A stretch of DNA of 64,000 nucleotides from Bremerella sp. TYQ1 (GCF_020150455.1 NZ_CP083740.1:2666001-2730000), one strand, 5' to 3'. Shown: positions 9,432 through 18,870, counted from the stretch's first letter. Notes: a model not told the origin generated them from the sequence alone. Numbers and translations are program-made.

Positions 9432-9550
9432 GGGAAGGGTGCTCGCTAAAAGAACGCAGGTCAGAGATCAAACTTCAATCAAGTCACTCTAACCCGATAC
9501 GCACCGCGAGAAAACCAGGGCTTCGCACGTTCGGTCTTCCTTCCCAAGGG

Positions 9551-9616
9551 TGACCGTTGGTGAAGCGGGTCCCCAGTTCACCCCTCACCCTAACCCTCTC
9601 CCCAAAGGGGCGAGGG
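9551..9616. repeat. Dispersed palindromic repeat, copy 2
   Basis: The segment runs GACCGTTGGTGAAGCGGG ... CCCTCACCCTAACCCTCTCC ... AAAGGGGCGAGGGAA. It aligns over about 60 bases with copy 1 in the same orientation and carries the same CTCACCC(T/G)AACCCTCTCC core. It lies just downstream of the TIM-barrel gene stop. Confidence 0.75.
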
Positions 9617-9644
9617 AACCAAAGGAACGGGCGTCGCTGGAGCG

Positions 9645-10478
9645 TTACAGAAGTGGTTTCAGAAACTCGAACGCTTGCTTCGCCATGTTGGGGCCGTCGT
9701 GGCTGTGGCGGCTGAGTTCGACGTTGATGGGGCCCTGGTAGTCGATTTCTTTGAGGGCTTTAAAAATTGGTGGGAAGTCGATTTCCCCTTCGCCAAAGGG
9801 AAGATGCTCGTGCACGCCGGCTTTCATGTCTTCCAAGTGGATGTTGACGATTTGATCGCCGTAGCGGCGGATGTAATCGCCCAGGGGCGTTTCGCGTTGG
9901 CAGTGCAAGTGGCCGATATCGAGCGTCAGCTTAAAGTTGGGAGCATCGATCCGCTCGCGCAGTTGATCGAACTTGTCCATCGTATCGATCAGCATCCCAG
10001 GCTCGGGCTCGAAGCCAATCACCACGTCTCGATCGGCTGCGTACTGGAGCACTGGCTCGAGCGACGCGACTAAGCGGTTCATCGCGACGTCGAAAGACAC
10101 GTCGTCGAGCAAACGACCGGACCAGACCGAAACGCAGTCGCTTTTGAGCGTTTGCGCGGTATCGATGCAGTGCCGCATGAACTCGTAACGAAGATCGCGT
10201 CCCTTCGCTTCAGGCGTGATGAACGTTGGTTCGTGCTTATGGCGAGGGTCGAGCAGGAACCGCGCCCCGGTCTCGACAACGGTTCGCATCTTGGCATCTT
10301 CGGTCGCTTTAGCGAGAAGGTCGACCTGACGCGTGGCCAGATAGGTATTGCCGAAGGGAGTCAACGTCAGGTGATCAATCGTCAGCGCGATTGCGGAATA
10401 CCCGATCTCGGACAGGATCTCGACCGCGTCAAACGGGTCGTGATGGGCGAGTCCATTCGTGTTGTATCCCAGGATCAT
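9645..10478 (-). CDS. Sugar phosphate isomerase/epimerase-like TIM-barrel protein
   Basis: 277 residues of the xylose-isomerase-like TIM barrel (AP endonuclease 2) superfamily. It opens with ILGYNTNGLAHHDPFDAVEIL, has the GFEPEPGMLID strand with a metal-type Glu, LTLDIGHLHC with Asp and His at the next barrel strand, IVNIHLEDMK and a late INVELSRHSHDGP, so the expected Glu/Asp/His metal site is present. The substrate cannot be told. The gene starts 88 bases after the UbiA-like gene and precedes the phosphatase-superfamily gene on the same strand. EboE of the ebo cluster is also a TIM barrel of this fold, but this protein is shorter than I expect for EboE and its N-terminus does not look the same, so I do not assign that name. 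Confidence 0.85.
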   Translation of the reverse strand: MILGYNTNGLAHHDPFDAVEILSEIGYSAIALTIDHLTLTPFGNTYLATRQVDLLAKATEDAKMRTVVETGARFLLDPRHKHEPTFITPEAKGRDLRYEFMRHCIDTAQTLKSDCVSVWSGRLLDDVSFDVAMNRLVASLEPVLQYAADRDVVIGFEPEPGMLIDTMDKFDQLRERIDAPNFKLTLDIGHLHCQRETPLGDYIRRYGDQIVNIHLEDMKAGVHEHLPFGEGEIDFPPIFKALKEIDYQGPINVELSRHSHDGPNMAKQAFEFLKPLL

Positions 10479-10566
10479 TCCTAACCGTACCTTCGACCGT
10501 GCGATGCTGCCGTGTTTTAAGCGTGTTGAAAGCGGGAGTCGGCCCGCATTTTCCCAGGGGATAAAT

Positions 10567-11577
10567 CTACGTCGAATACATCCAGCGGCGAAGTCCCATC
10601 ATGGGTATCAGCAACGCCACGATGATCACCGACCAGAGCGTTCCACATACTGCTAGAGTAATTGCCGCATTGTAAAAAATCAGCGACAGAATCGCCTGTT
10701 TGATCGTCAATTGAACGTTTCTTGGCACAGGAGAATAGATCGCCATCACGACCCGACGTCCTAAAGCCAGACTCAATAATACCAAAATCCCCCACAGCCC
10801 GAACGATTTGACCTGATCGATATCGACAATGGAAGGCTGAATCCAGGGTAAAAATCCGAGCAAACTGATCCCGATCAGCATCAATGCAGCCCCCAGTGAT
10901 AGCATCGCTCGGCTGCTTTCGACTGCTTCGGTCCGAGCAAACCATGTGACGCCAACAATATAAAGCCCGATCCCCCCCGCGAACATGAATTGCCCGGTGT
11001 CGTAGCCAAGCAGCTGCCAGCTTCCGTCGAGCGGCAATTCTTTGGCCAGGCTCATGCCAAGCAAGATATTGAAGAACCGACACGCTCCCATCAGCCATGG
11101 GGCAAGTGCCGTTCGCTTGAGAACCGCGTCGTAGGCGACCACGCAAATCGACAGGCAAAGCGCGATCACGCCTCCTCGCCACGGCATCGCAGCGTAGTCG
11201 ACATAAACATAGCCGCCCAACAGGGCCACCACGCAGCCGACTGCCAGCATGCCGAAGCCGGCGTTGCGAGCCGTCGCCGCGGAAATGGCACCGGATGGAA
11301 TCGGGCGATCAGGTCGCTGCTGAGCATCGACTTCGCGGTCGTAGTAGTCGTTCAGGATCATCCCGGCCGAGTAGATCAAGCTCGACGCCAAGACCAGGCA
11401 GACAAACACGACGGGGGCGTTCAGATTAGCAACGCCGACGTTCGCATACGCGGACACGATGAAGAAGCCAGCAAAGATATCGGCCCAAGCGGTAAACAGG
11501 TTCGGTAGCCGGCACAACTTGCCAAAGGCAAGCCACGCGGGATCTACAGGCTTCTGGGCGGTAGTCAAATCGTCCAA
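10567..11577 (-). CDS. UbiA-like prenyltransferase, EboC-like
   Basis: 336-residue integral membrane protein with about eight or nine hydrophobic helices. The first Asp-rich motif of the UbiA superfamily is ILNDYYDREVDAQQRPDRPIPSG, and the second-site region is AYDAVLKRTALAPWLMGACRFFNILLG. The pairing of RP(D/E)RPIPSG with MG.CR..N.LLG is the pattern I associate with EboC, a UbiA relative without an established prenyl acceptor. The only usable start is TTG at 11577, because a stop codon lies just upstream in frame and no Met occurs early in the protein. It is the first gene of the three-gene ebo-like run. Confidence 0.9.
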   Translation of the reverse strand: MDDLTTAQKPVDPAWLAFGKLCRLPNLFTAWADIFAGFFIVSAYANVGVANLNAPVVFVCLVLASSLIYSAGMILNDYYDREVDAQQRPDRPIPSGAISAATARNAGFGMLAVGCVVALLGGYVYVDYAAMPWRGGVIALCLSICVVAYDAVLKRTALAPWLMGACRFFNILLGMSLAKELPLDGSWQLLGYDTGQFMFAGGIGLYIVGVTWFARTEAVESSRAMLSLGAALMLIGISLLGFLPWIQPSIVDIDQVKSFGLWGILVLLSLALGRRVVMAIYSPVPRNVQLTIKQAILSLIFYNAAITLAVCGTLWSVIIVALLIPMMGLRRWMYST

Positions 11578-11740
11578 GGGGTCACTCTTGTCAGCTTTTA
11601 CGGCGCGAGGGGTAGGCCCACGATTGTAAGTTTTCCCGCAGGAAACGTCGAGAACGCTTCACCTCCCCAAAAAACATTAAACGTGCGAATCGCCTGACGA
11701 TTCGTTTCTCGCAAACCCAACAAAAATGGCAAACGAAACG

Positions 11741-11776
11741 AAAAAAGCCCCGCGTCGGGCGATAGACGCGGGGCTT
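11741..11776 (-). terminator. Rho-independent terminator of clpX
   Basis: AAGCCCCGCGTC and GACGCGGGGCTT form a strong GC stem; on the minus strand it is followed by TTTTTT. It lies about 35 bases beyond the clpX stop. Confidence 0.9.
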
Positions 11777-11811
11777 CGTGAGAAAAGGAAGGAACTGCAG
11801 GAGACAATCCC

Positions 11812-13101
11812 TTAGGCACTCTTCGTTTCGGGCATCTGGAAGAGTTTTTCGCGACCCTCGACAATCTCGCGGGTGATCGAGTAGTTCGAGCCTGGCTCTT
11901 GTTCCGGCAGGTCGAACATGATGTCGAGCATGACCGATTCGATGATCGAACGCAGACCACGAGCTCCGGTCCCTTTGGCCAAAGCACGTTGGGCAATCGC
12001 TTCGATCGCCTCTTCGGTGAATTCGAGTTCGGCGTTTTCCATCTCGAACAACGTTTGATACTGCTTCACCAAAGCGTTCTTTGGTTCGGTGATCACTTTC
12101 TTCAAACCATGCAGGTCGAGCGGTTCGAGCGAAGCGACCATCGGCAGACGACCGACGAGTTCTGGAATCAGGCCGAATTCCAACACGTCGTCGCTGGTCA
12201 CATTTCGCATCAGTTCTGCGGCATCGGCATCCGACTTGAAACCGGAGGATTGACCGAAACCGATGCTCTTGCGACCCATGCGGCGACGAACGATATCGTC
12301 GATGCCAACAAACGTACCACCGCAGATGAACAAGATATTGCTCGTGTCGATCTGGATGTACTGTTGTTCTGGGTGCTTACGACCACCCTGAGGTGGAACG
12401 TTGGCGACGGTGCCTTCCAGCATCTTGAGCAATGCCTGCTGAACGCCTTCGCCGGAAACGTCTCGGGTGATCGAAACGTTGTTGGACGTCTTACCGATCT
12501 TGTCAATTTCGTCGATGTACAAGATCCCTCGCTGGGCAGCTTCCACGTCGAAGTCGGCAGCATGCAGCAGCTTGAGCAGCAGGTTTTCGACGTCTTCACC
12601 CACGTAACCAGCTTCGGTCAGCGTGGTGGCATCGCCGATGGCGAACGGTACATTCAGGATCCGAGCAAGCGTACGAGCCATCAGCGTTTTACCGCTACCG
12701 GTCGGACCGACCAGCATGATGTTCGACTTTTCGATCTCGACGTCGGAACCTTCGTGACCGACCACCAATCGCTTGTAGTGATTGTGGACAGCGACCGAAA
12801 GGACCTTCTTCGCTCCGTCCTGGCCAATGACGTATTCGTCCAAGTTGGCCATGATCTCGCGAGGGCTAGGAATTTTGTTGAACAGCTTGTTGCCGTTGCC
12901 GCGGCGGCGATTTTCCTTTTCCAGGATCTCTTTGCACAGATCGATGCATTCGCCACAGATGTACACGTTGTTGTAAACGTCGCCGGGGCCTTCGACCAAA
13001 GGACCTACTTCGCGGTAGTTGCGACGACAGAACGAGCAGAATGCATTCTTCTTGTTGGTGCTGTTGTGGCGAGTTCCACCAACGTCATTTCCTGCGGGCA
13101 T
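11812..13101 (-). CDS. clpX: ATP-dependent Clp protease ATP-binding subunit ClpX
   Basis: AAA+ unfoldase that feeds proteins to ClpP. The 429 residues have the N-terminal zinc-binding domain with Cys22, Cys25, Cys49 and Cys52, the Walker A GPTGSGKT at 132-139, the Walker [10 protein letters not shown] at about 193-201, the IGF loop (KSIGFG) that docks onto ClpP, and the sensor region [15 protein letters not shown] lies 8 bases upstream of the ATG. clpP is not adjacent, so this is a stand-alone clpX ended by the terminator at 11741-11776. Confidence 0.98.
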   Translation of the reverse strand: MPAGNDVGGTRHNSTNKKNAFCSFCRRNYREVGPLVEGPGDVYNNVYICGECIDLCKEILEKENRRRGNGNKLFNKIPSPREIMANLDEYVIGQDGAKKVLSVAVHNHYKRLVVGHEGSDVEIEKSNIMLVGPTGSGKTLMARTLARILNVPFAIGDATTLTEAGYVGEDVENLLLKLLHAADFDVEAAQRGILYIDEIDKIGKTSNNVSITRDVSGEGVQQALLKMLEGTVANVPPQGGRKHPEQQYIQIDTSNILFICGGTFVGIDDIVRRRMGRKSIGFGQSSGFKSDADAAELMRNVTSDDVLEFGLIPELVGRLPMVASLEPLDLHGLKKVITEPKNALVKQYQTLFEMENAELEFTEEAIEAIAQRALAKGTGARGLRSIIESVMLDIMFDLPEQEPGSNYSITREIVEGREKLFQMPETKSA

Positions 13102-13472
13102 GAATTAACTCCTTTCGGCTTCGCTTGGAACAGCCCCTGGCAGCGGGCGTTTGGACCTTCGAGGCATTTCTCTTGATGCGAATGCCGGCCAGGGCTGTTG
13201 TTATTTCCACGTGCTGCTCGACTGGCCATGGCTTATCGAAGCCGTTTGGCCTGGGGGCATCCTTGTCCGCAAAGAGTTCGAGCCGTATCTTCAGCCGCAG
13301 TCAGTTGCTTGTGCTTCTTGGCAACGTTCTACGCTGATACCGCTTCGCATAGGCGAAGAGAGAACCGCTTTCGACGGCTCTCATTGGTTGGCCTCCCAGG
13401 CACCACACCTCGCAATACGAAACAATCATTTGGTTTGTGCGATTGTGTTTCGCAAAACCAGACAATTTCTCC
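13102..13472. other. Intergenic region upstream of clpX
   Basis: 371 bases with no supported gene. Apart from the imperfect inverted repeat at 13418-13452 I see no clear structure and no consensus promoter pointing into clpX. Confidence 0.5.
13418..13452. terminator. Imperfect inverted repeat, possible terminator
   Basis: CGAAACAATC at 13418-13427 pairs with GATTGTGTTTCG at 13441-13452 with a two-base bulge. It lies about 20 bases after the stop of the small SHOCT-like gene. There is no long T run, so this is weak. Confidence 0.3.
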
Positions 13473-13766
13473 CTAATCCGTTTTGCTGGCATCTTCCGTA
13501 AAAGCGACTTCCGCTTCTTCCGAAACTATTGCTGGCTCTTGGATTCGGGCCGACATGTCCGTTTTTATCTTTCGGAATTCCTCGTCCGATAGCTCACCCC
13601 GTGAATGCATTTCGCGGAACTTTGATAGCATCGAATTGGACCCGTGTTGGTCCTCGTCCGAGTATTCGCGCCATTTTCTCACAAAGTGAAACGTTAGTGC
13701 CAATCCTAGGATGCATACCGCTAGTAGGAATACTGCGAATGCTAACTGCAGATATTGATTTTCCAT
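13473..13766 (-). CDS. Small membrane protein with SHOCT-like domain
   Basis: 97 residues. Residues 8-28 form one membrane segment. Residues 45-70 (MLSKFREMHSRGELSDEEFRKIKTDM) have the short-helix pattern of SHOCT domains: L..L....G.(L/I)(S/T)..EF...K. The tail is acidic. SHOCT segments often occur as small oligomerisation or regulatory tails of membrane proteins; no specific function is known here. It is on the same strand as clpX, about 370 bases upstream, and is probably a separate transcription unit. Confidence 0.8.
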   Translation of the reverse strand: MENQYLQLAFAVFLLAVCILGLALTFHFVRKWREYSDEDQHGSNSMLSKFREMHSRGELSDEEFRKIKTDMSARIQEPAIVSEEAEVAFTEDASKTD

Positions 13767-13991
13767 CGGGACCCAGGAATCACTCTCTCGTCAAAACCGA
13801 TCCACGCCGTAAACACGCCCAGGGCGCAGACAGGCCTTCAAAACCATATTATTTCCACAAACGTCACTGTCGTCCAATCCTTCGCCCGGATTGCCGTTGC
13901 CCAAATGGCAAATTGACAGCACGCCGTACTGCTGGATAGGCTAAGCGTTCTCCTATCTTCTTACTCGCAGAACAGTTAGGACATCGACATC

Positions 13992-14639
13992 ATGCCCCGT
14001 GAAGCTACCGTTCAAAAGATCTCCGACACCGGAATTGTCGCCGTTATAAGAGCGGACAATGGGGAAGTGCTCGCTGACGTGACCGAGGCCCTCGTCGAAG
14101 GGGGTGTCACCGCTATCGAAGTAACGTTTACCGTTCCTAAAGCTCATCAGGTCTTGGAATACGTCGCTGATCGCTTTGGCGACAAGATCCAACTCGGGGC
14201 CGGCACGGTGCTCGATGCCGAGACGGCTCGCATTGCAATCCTTGCAGGGGCCGAGTTTATCGTCTCGCCGATCGTCGATCTGCCGACCATTGAAATCAGC
14301 CATCGCTACGACAAAGCGATGATGCCAGGCGCATTAACCCCCACCGAAGTCGTCAAAGCCTGGCAAGCGGGAGCGGACGTGGTCAAGATCTTCCCTTCCG
14401 ATCTGACAGGGCCCAGCTATCTGAAAGCGCTCAAAGGCCCCCTTCCGCAAATTCGCATGATGCCCACCGGAGGTGTCAATTTGGATACGGCCGAATCCTT
14501 CCTAAAAGCTGGCGCCTGTGCGCTGGGCGTCGGTGGTTCGCTTGTCGAAAAGTCGGCGATTCAGAATAACGACATGGATCGTATTCGCGATCTGGCCAAG
14601 CAGTATGTCGAGATCGTCCAGCGATTCCGAGCGCAATAG
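13992..14639 (+). CDS. eda: 2-dehydro-3-deoxy-phosphogluconate aldolase / 4-hydroxy-2-oxoglutarate aldolase
   Basis: Class I aldolase of the Entner-Doudoroff pathway that splits KDPG to pyruvate and glyceraldehyde 3-phosphate. At 215 residues it has the family length. The Schiff-base lysine is K132 in VVKIFPSDLTG, the assisting glutamate is E43 in AIEVTF, GAGTVLDAE is at 69-77, and the phosphate-binding MPTGGVN lies near 155. The related DgoA aldolase (galactonate pathway) has the same fold, so the physiological substrate is not proven. No other Entner-Doudoroff gene is in the window. Confidence 0.93.
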   Translation: MPREATVQKISDTGIVAVIRADNGEVLADVTEALVEGGVTAIEVTFTVPKAHQVLEYVADRFGDKIQLGAGTVLDAETARIAILAGAEFIVSPIVDLPTIEISHRYDKAMMPGALTPTEVVKAWQAGADVVKIFPSDLTGPSYLKALKGPLPQIRMMPTGGVNLDTAESFLKAGACALGVGGSLVEKSAIQNNDMDRIRDLAKQYVEIVQRFRAQ

Positions 14640-14731
14640 TTGTTCCCCGCGTAGGCGAGGGCTAGGATGAACCGTATCAGTTTGTCGGTCGACGCTGCCA
14701 AGTTTGCTCATCCTTGAAATTCGCTGCGCAC

Positions 14732-15688
14732 ATGCCCATCTCTTACGACTGCCCACATTGCGGGACCCATATGGAGGTCCTCGAACGTTATGCCGGTCAA
14801 ACGGGTCCCTGCGCGATCTGTGCCAAAACCATCACTATCCCCGGCAACTTGGAAGGAACACCTGGGCATGCCAACACTCGCGTCGCCACATCACGCGGTT
14901 CCGACGGCACGTCAGGCGTTTCCTTGGGCACGCTTCTCGGAATCTTGGGTGGCTCGGTGGCGTGTCTGTCGGTGATCTTTCTTGTGACCGTCCTAATCTT
15001 TCGTGTCGCGATACCTGCTGCGAATCAGCTTCAGATCGATCGCATGAACGAATCATCCCAGTCAAAGATTGGCCGCATCACGAAGGCGCTCAATGCCTAT
15101 CATGATTTGCATGGAACCTATCCGCCCGCCTATTTCACGGATGAAAACGGACAGCCGACCCACTCGTGGCGAGTCATGATCTTGCCGCAGCTCAACCGCA
15201 ACGATTTGTACACGCAGTACAATTTTGATGAACCGTGGAACGACCCTTCCAATATTGCCGTGACGATGCAAATGCCTGATGTCTATCGTTCTCCGGCCGA
15301 CAAGTCGACCAACGTCAACACAACTCGCTTTGCAGCGGTCGTCGGAAAGCGCACGGTGTTCCCCTTCGAGAAAGCCATTTCCCGCTCGCAAATCCTGGAC
15401 GATGCCCGAACGGTGATGGTAATCGTCGAAGTCCATGGCATTGGTTTCGACTGGACCGATCCCACACAGAACTACGACGTCGACAGCCCCCAGGGAACTT
15501 TGTTGATCGATAACGACATCAAGTCGCAGATGCTGACCAATTCGACGCTGACCGGCAACGTTGGCATGCTGAACGAAGATACGCACAACATCGATGCGAT
15601 TACCCCGGTGACACTTCTTCAAGAGATGGCGACCCGCAGCGGCAGCGAAGATATCGGCTTCGAGATCGATATGCTGGAGCAGCGTTAG
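14732..15688 (+). CDS. Zinc-ribbon membrane protein with DUF1559 domain
   Basis: 318 residues. It starts with a treble-clef-like zinc ribbon (Cys7, Cys10, Cys27, Cys30), then a Gly/Ser/Thr linker, one membrane helix at about 68-95 and a DUF1559-type domain from about 110 (LNAYHDLHGTYPPAYF, HSWRVMILPQL, LYTQYNFDEPWND). DUF1559 is greatly expanded in planctomycetes, normally behind a prepilin leader (GFTLVELL); here the leader is missing and a zinc ribbon takes its place. The ATG at 14732 is chosen over an upstream TTG at 14714 because the zinc ribbon begins directly after it. Function unknown. Confidence 0.88.
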   Translation: MPISYDCPHCGTHMEVLERYAGQTGPCAICAKTITIPGNLEGTPGHANTRVATSRGSDGTSGVSLGTLLGILGGSVACLSVIFLVTVLIFRVAIPAANQLQIDRMNESSQSKIGRITKALNAYHDLHGTYPPAYFTDENGQPTHSWRVMILPQLNRNDLYTQYNFDEPWNDPSNIAVTMQMPDVYRSPADKSTNVNTTRFAAVVGKRTVFPFEKAISRSQILDDARTVMVIVEVHGIGFDWTDPTQNYDVDSPQGTLLIDNDIKSQMLTNSTLTGNVGMLNEDTHNIDAITPVTLLQEMATRSGSEDIGFEIDMLEQR

Positions 15689-15840
15689 CCGCTACGTACT
15701 CGCCGACTGCTACGAGCCGTACGACCGGCACAGCTTGCCAGCCTTCACTGACGCGTACCACGAGAGCAACCCTATCAAGCGGCCGACTCAAAATCCGATA
15801 GAGGTATCTGTTGTGTCCTCTATCGCTCAAAGGGTCGTCC

Positions 15841-17592
15841 ATGCTCGCCACTGTTCGAATGCTCGCTGCCACGCTCGGCGTACTAGCATCGCTGCTGGCA
15901 TTCGGCACGGACATGCTATCAGCGCAGCCACGTCCGGCGACCAATACTCCGTCGTCTGATGGCGGCCCGGTATTGATGCGGCAGACTGAATTCGGCATCC
16001 CTTACCAGGTCGATGCCCCCAATTCGACGCCGGAAGTCCAGCTGATGGTCTCCAACGACCGTGGCGTCAATTGGATTGGCTATCACCGCCAGTCGGCACA
16101 GCAAAAGCGGTTTGTCTTCCAAGCAAAGAACGACGGCGAGTATTGGTTCGCCATTCGGACGTTCGATCCTTCCGGCCGCCCGACCGATAGCAGTGGCTAT
16201 TACAAGCCAGAACTGAAAGTCGCCATCGATACCCAGACGCCAGACGTTTCGCTACAAGTGCAAGCACTCGAAAGTGGCGAAGTGATCGCACGCTGGTCGA
16301 TCCAAGATCCTGCGATCGATCCGCAGCAGATCCAGCTTAGCTATCAGTCTTCGCGGCAAGCCCCTTTCCAGCCGGTGCAAGTCGATGCCTCGAACGCCTA
16401 CCAGGCCGACGGCGTCGTCGCCGGCGAGACTCGCTTCTTTCCGATCGCAACCGAACGCGTGATGCTGGTCCGGCTCGATGCACATGATAAAGCAGGCAAC
16501 GTCGGCTTTGCACAGCAAACAGTTTCCGTTCCACTGGTCGCTCAGAAGCCGGCTTGGAATGGTGTCCCCCGCCCTGCCCCTGGACAATCGGGCGTCGGCC
16601 CGGCGGGTGATTCGCTGGCTGCCGGAAACGTTCCTGTCGATCCATTCCAACGACGTCAGGTTGAAATGCCTGAGCGGCCAAAGCAATCGGTTCCATGGCC
16701 AACCGACAACGCGTTGCCACAAACGCAAGCTCCCCAAAACCCCAACCCTGGGCCTCAGCAATTCGCCGGACAGAATCCTGCTCCGCAGCCGTTTGGCCAG
16801 GACGATCGCTTCAAGCCGGCGAGCATGAAGATGGAACCACCAGTGGCAAGTTCCAGCCAGCCGCAAGCTTCGTCGCCGCAACCGCCGACTCCTCAGCCCA
16901 CTTCGCATCCTGGATTGCCGCCAGGAGTTCAACCGCAATCGATCAACATGAAATCGTTCGCGCTGAACTATGGTGTCGATACGGTCGGCCCTTCCGGCAT
17001 CGGTCAGATCGAACTATGGGTGACACGTGATGCGGGCGAAACCTGGGAACCAGGCGGGACCGACCCTGACCGACAAAGTCCGTTCGACGTCGAAGTGCAG
17101 TCGGAAGGAACTTACGGCTTCCGGATTGTTGTCGAAGGTGGCAACGGCCTGACGGGGCGACGCCCACAACCGGGAGACCTGGCCGACATCTGGGTTCATG
17201 TCGATCTGACGAATCCTGTCGCGACGATCACCAATGTGGTTTACGGCGAAGGGCATCACGTCGGGCATCTCGATATCAACTGGACCGCCAGCGACGATTC
17301 GCTGACAGCCCGACCGATTTCGCTGTACTATGCCGCGTCGGCCGATGGCCCTTGGAAACCAATTGCCGAGCAGATGGCGAACTCTGGGCAGTTCATCTGG
17401 AAGATTACCCCCGAAGTGCCGGCCGATATCTTCCTGAAAGTCACCGCCGAAGATCAAGCCGGCAATGTGGGCGAATACGTTCTCAAACGGGCCATCGCTA
17501 ACGACGGCCTCGTACCGCGGGCTCAGATCCGGTCGCTGAAGCCGCTGCCGAAAAACCCTAATCAGGCCGCCTTGCCGGTCACGATTCGGTAA
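15841..17592 (+). CDS. Secreted beta-rich protein with two similar domains joined by a Pro/Gln linker
   Basis: 583 residues of unknown function. The ATG at 15841 is followed by a good signal peptide (LAATLGVLASLLAFGTDMLSAQ, cleavage near residue 30); the earlier in-frame GTG at 15811 would hide it. Two regions have the same layout: a strand containing D.G..W (NDRGVNWIGY at about 70 and RDAGETWEPG near 400), a F(R/V)(I/F)..(E/K)N..GE(Y/G) strand, and a closing GLTG or GRPTDSSG loop. Later segments (ARWSIQD, DINWTASDDS) are Ig- or fibronectin-like. A 100-residue linker near 250-360 is rich in Pro and Gln. It precedes holA by 43 bases and may be co-transcribed with it. Confidence 0.82.
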   Translation: MLATVRMLAATLGVLASLLAFGTDMLSAQPRPATNTPSSDGGPVLMRQTEFGIPYQVDAPNSTPEVQLMVSNDRGVNWIGYHRQSAQQKRFVFQAKNDGEYWFAIRTFDPSGRPTDSSGYYKPELKVAIDTQTPDVSLQVQALESGEVIARWSIQDPAIDPQQIQLSYQSSRQAPFQPVQVDASNAYQADGVVAGETRFFPIATERVMLVRLDAHDKAGNVGFAQQTVSVPLVAQKPAWNGVPRPAPGQSGVGPAGDSLAAGNVPVDPFQRRQVEMPERPKQSVPWPTDNALPQTQAPQNPNPGPQQFAGQNPAPQPFGQDDRFKPASMKMEPPVASSSQPQASSPQPPTPQPTSHPGLPPGVQPQSINMKSFALNYGVDTVGPSGIGQIELWVTRDAGETWEPGGTDPDRQSPFDVEVQSEGTYGFRIVVEGGNGLTGRRPQPGDLADIWVHVDLTNPVATITNVVYGEGHHVGHLDINWTASDDSLTARPISLYYAASADGPWKPIAEQMANSGQFIWKITPEVPADIFLKVTAEDQAGNVGEYVLKRAIANDGLVPRAQIRSLKPLPKNPNQAALPVTIR

Positions 17593-17635
17593 GTCGCTGG
17601 TAGCCAATTCGCCCCATACCGGGTAACTTGGTGCC

Positions 17636-18736
17636 ATGGCAAATACGGTCCACGCATTCGACTTTCTCGACGCCGAAGAGACATCGGTCCCTTCGGTCTG
17701 CATCGTCTTCGGACGCGATGCCTTCTTGCGCCAGCTGGCCAGCGAAAAAGTTCGCAAAGCGGTCCTGGGAGACGATCCGGATGTCCCTTACGGCAAGCTG
17801 TCCGGCAATAACGTGACATGGGTCGACGTGGCCGACGAAGTTTCGACGGTCAGCTTGTTCGGCAGTTCCGGGCGGCGTTTGGCGATTGTGGAAGACGCCG
17901 ATCCGTTCGTTTCACGCTATCGGGACGAACTGGAAGGCTTTCTGGAAAAGAAACGCCCCGGCGGCGTCTTGGTTCTGCAGGTCGAAAAATGGGCCGCCAA
18001 CACTCGGTTGTACAAAAAGTGCAACGAGATCGGGCTTCAAGTTCAATGCAACCCGCCGGAGAAGAAGTCGGGCAAGAAGACATCGCTCGATATGGACGCG
18101 CTCGCGAAGTGGTTCGTCCGGCGAGCGAAGACTGAGCACGACGCGAAAATCAATTCCGGCGCCGCTCACCTGTTGGTCGAGATGCTGGGAACCGAGTTGG
18201 GCCTGATCGATCAAGAGATTGCCCGGCTGTCGCTGTTTGTCGAGCCAAGTGAATCGATCGACGAAGATCTCGTCCGCGAGCAAGTTCATGGTGGCCAGTT
18301 GCAAGAGATTTGGCATCTGGTCGATGCGGCGGTCGAAGGGAAAACGGCCGATGCCCTGCACCAGCTCGATCGGCTTTTCCAATCGGGCGACAAACCGCAG
18401 AAACTGTACGGGCAAATCGCGTGGAGCTTACGACGCTTTGCAGCGGCCACACGGATTTATCAGCGTGGCCGTCGCCGCGGCGATGCCGTCAGCCTGCGAG
18501 ATGCCCTTAAAGAAGCAGGCTTTCCCAACTGGCCCAAAGCGTTGGAGGAAGCCCAGCGACGTCTTTTAGCCCTCGGTCAAATCCGCGGCGGTCGACTTTA
18601 TCGCCAGCTTCTCGAGCTCGATATGTCGCTCAAGGGAAGCCATTCGCACGAAGCTCGGGGACGTTTGGCCCTGGAAAAGCTGATCGTTTCGTTCTCGAAA
18701 GCGCTCGATCCACCTCGAGCTAGCAACTCTCGCTAA
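17636..18736 (+). CDS. holA: DNA polymerase III subunit delta
   Basis: Clamp-loader subunit that opens the beta clamp. The 366 residues show the HolA layout: an N-terminal region with VCIVFGRDAFLRQLASEKV, then TVSLFGSSGRRLAIVEDAD, a RPGGVLVLQVEKW strand, a L..ELGLIDQEI.RL segment in the helical middle domain and the C-terminal clamp-loader collar with DRLFQSGDKPQKLYGQIAWSLRR and a final Leu-rich helix near LLELDMSLKGSHS. The ATG is only 43 bases after the secreted protein gene; the following lipoprotein gene starts 134 bases further on. Confidence 0.9.
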   Translation: MANTVHAFDFLDAEETSVPSVCIVFGRDAFLRQLASEKVRKAVLGDDPDVPYGKLSGNNVTWVDVADEVSTVSLFGSSGRRLAIVEDADPFVSRYRDELEGFLEKKRPGGVLVLQVEKWAANTRLYKKCNEIGLQVQCNPPEKKSGKKTSLDMDALAKWFVRRAKTEHDAKINSGAAHLLVEMLGTELGLIDQEIARLSLFVEPSESIDEDLVREQVHGGQLQEIWHLVDAAVEGKTADALHQLDRLFQSGDKPQKLYGQIAWSLRRFAAATRIYQRGRRRGDAVSLRDALKEAGFPNWPKALEEAQRRLLALGQIRGGRLYRQLLELDMSLKGSHSHEARGRLALEKLIVSFSKALDPPRASNSR

Positions 18737-18870
18737 TTCGACTGCTATCACCGCTTGAATAAACGCTTGTCGGTATCTCTTGCTTCATTCTTGACGTTTT
18801 CCTACTATCCGCCGGACCGTTTCTTGGAAGAAGGCATGCGCAAGCGCGCCATCAACGGAAGCCAGAGCGA

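Noticed and set aside
11899..13176. Long open frame opposite clpX
   Set aside because: It is the mirror of a conserved gene on the other strand, created by codon bias; no start context or domain.
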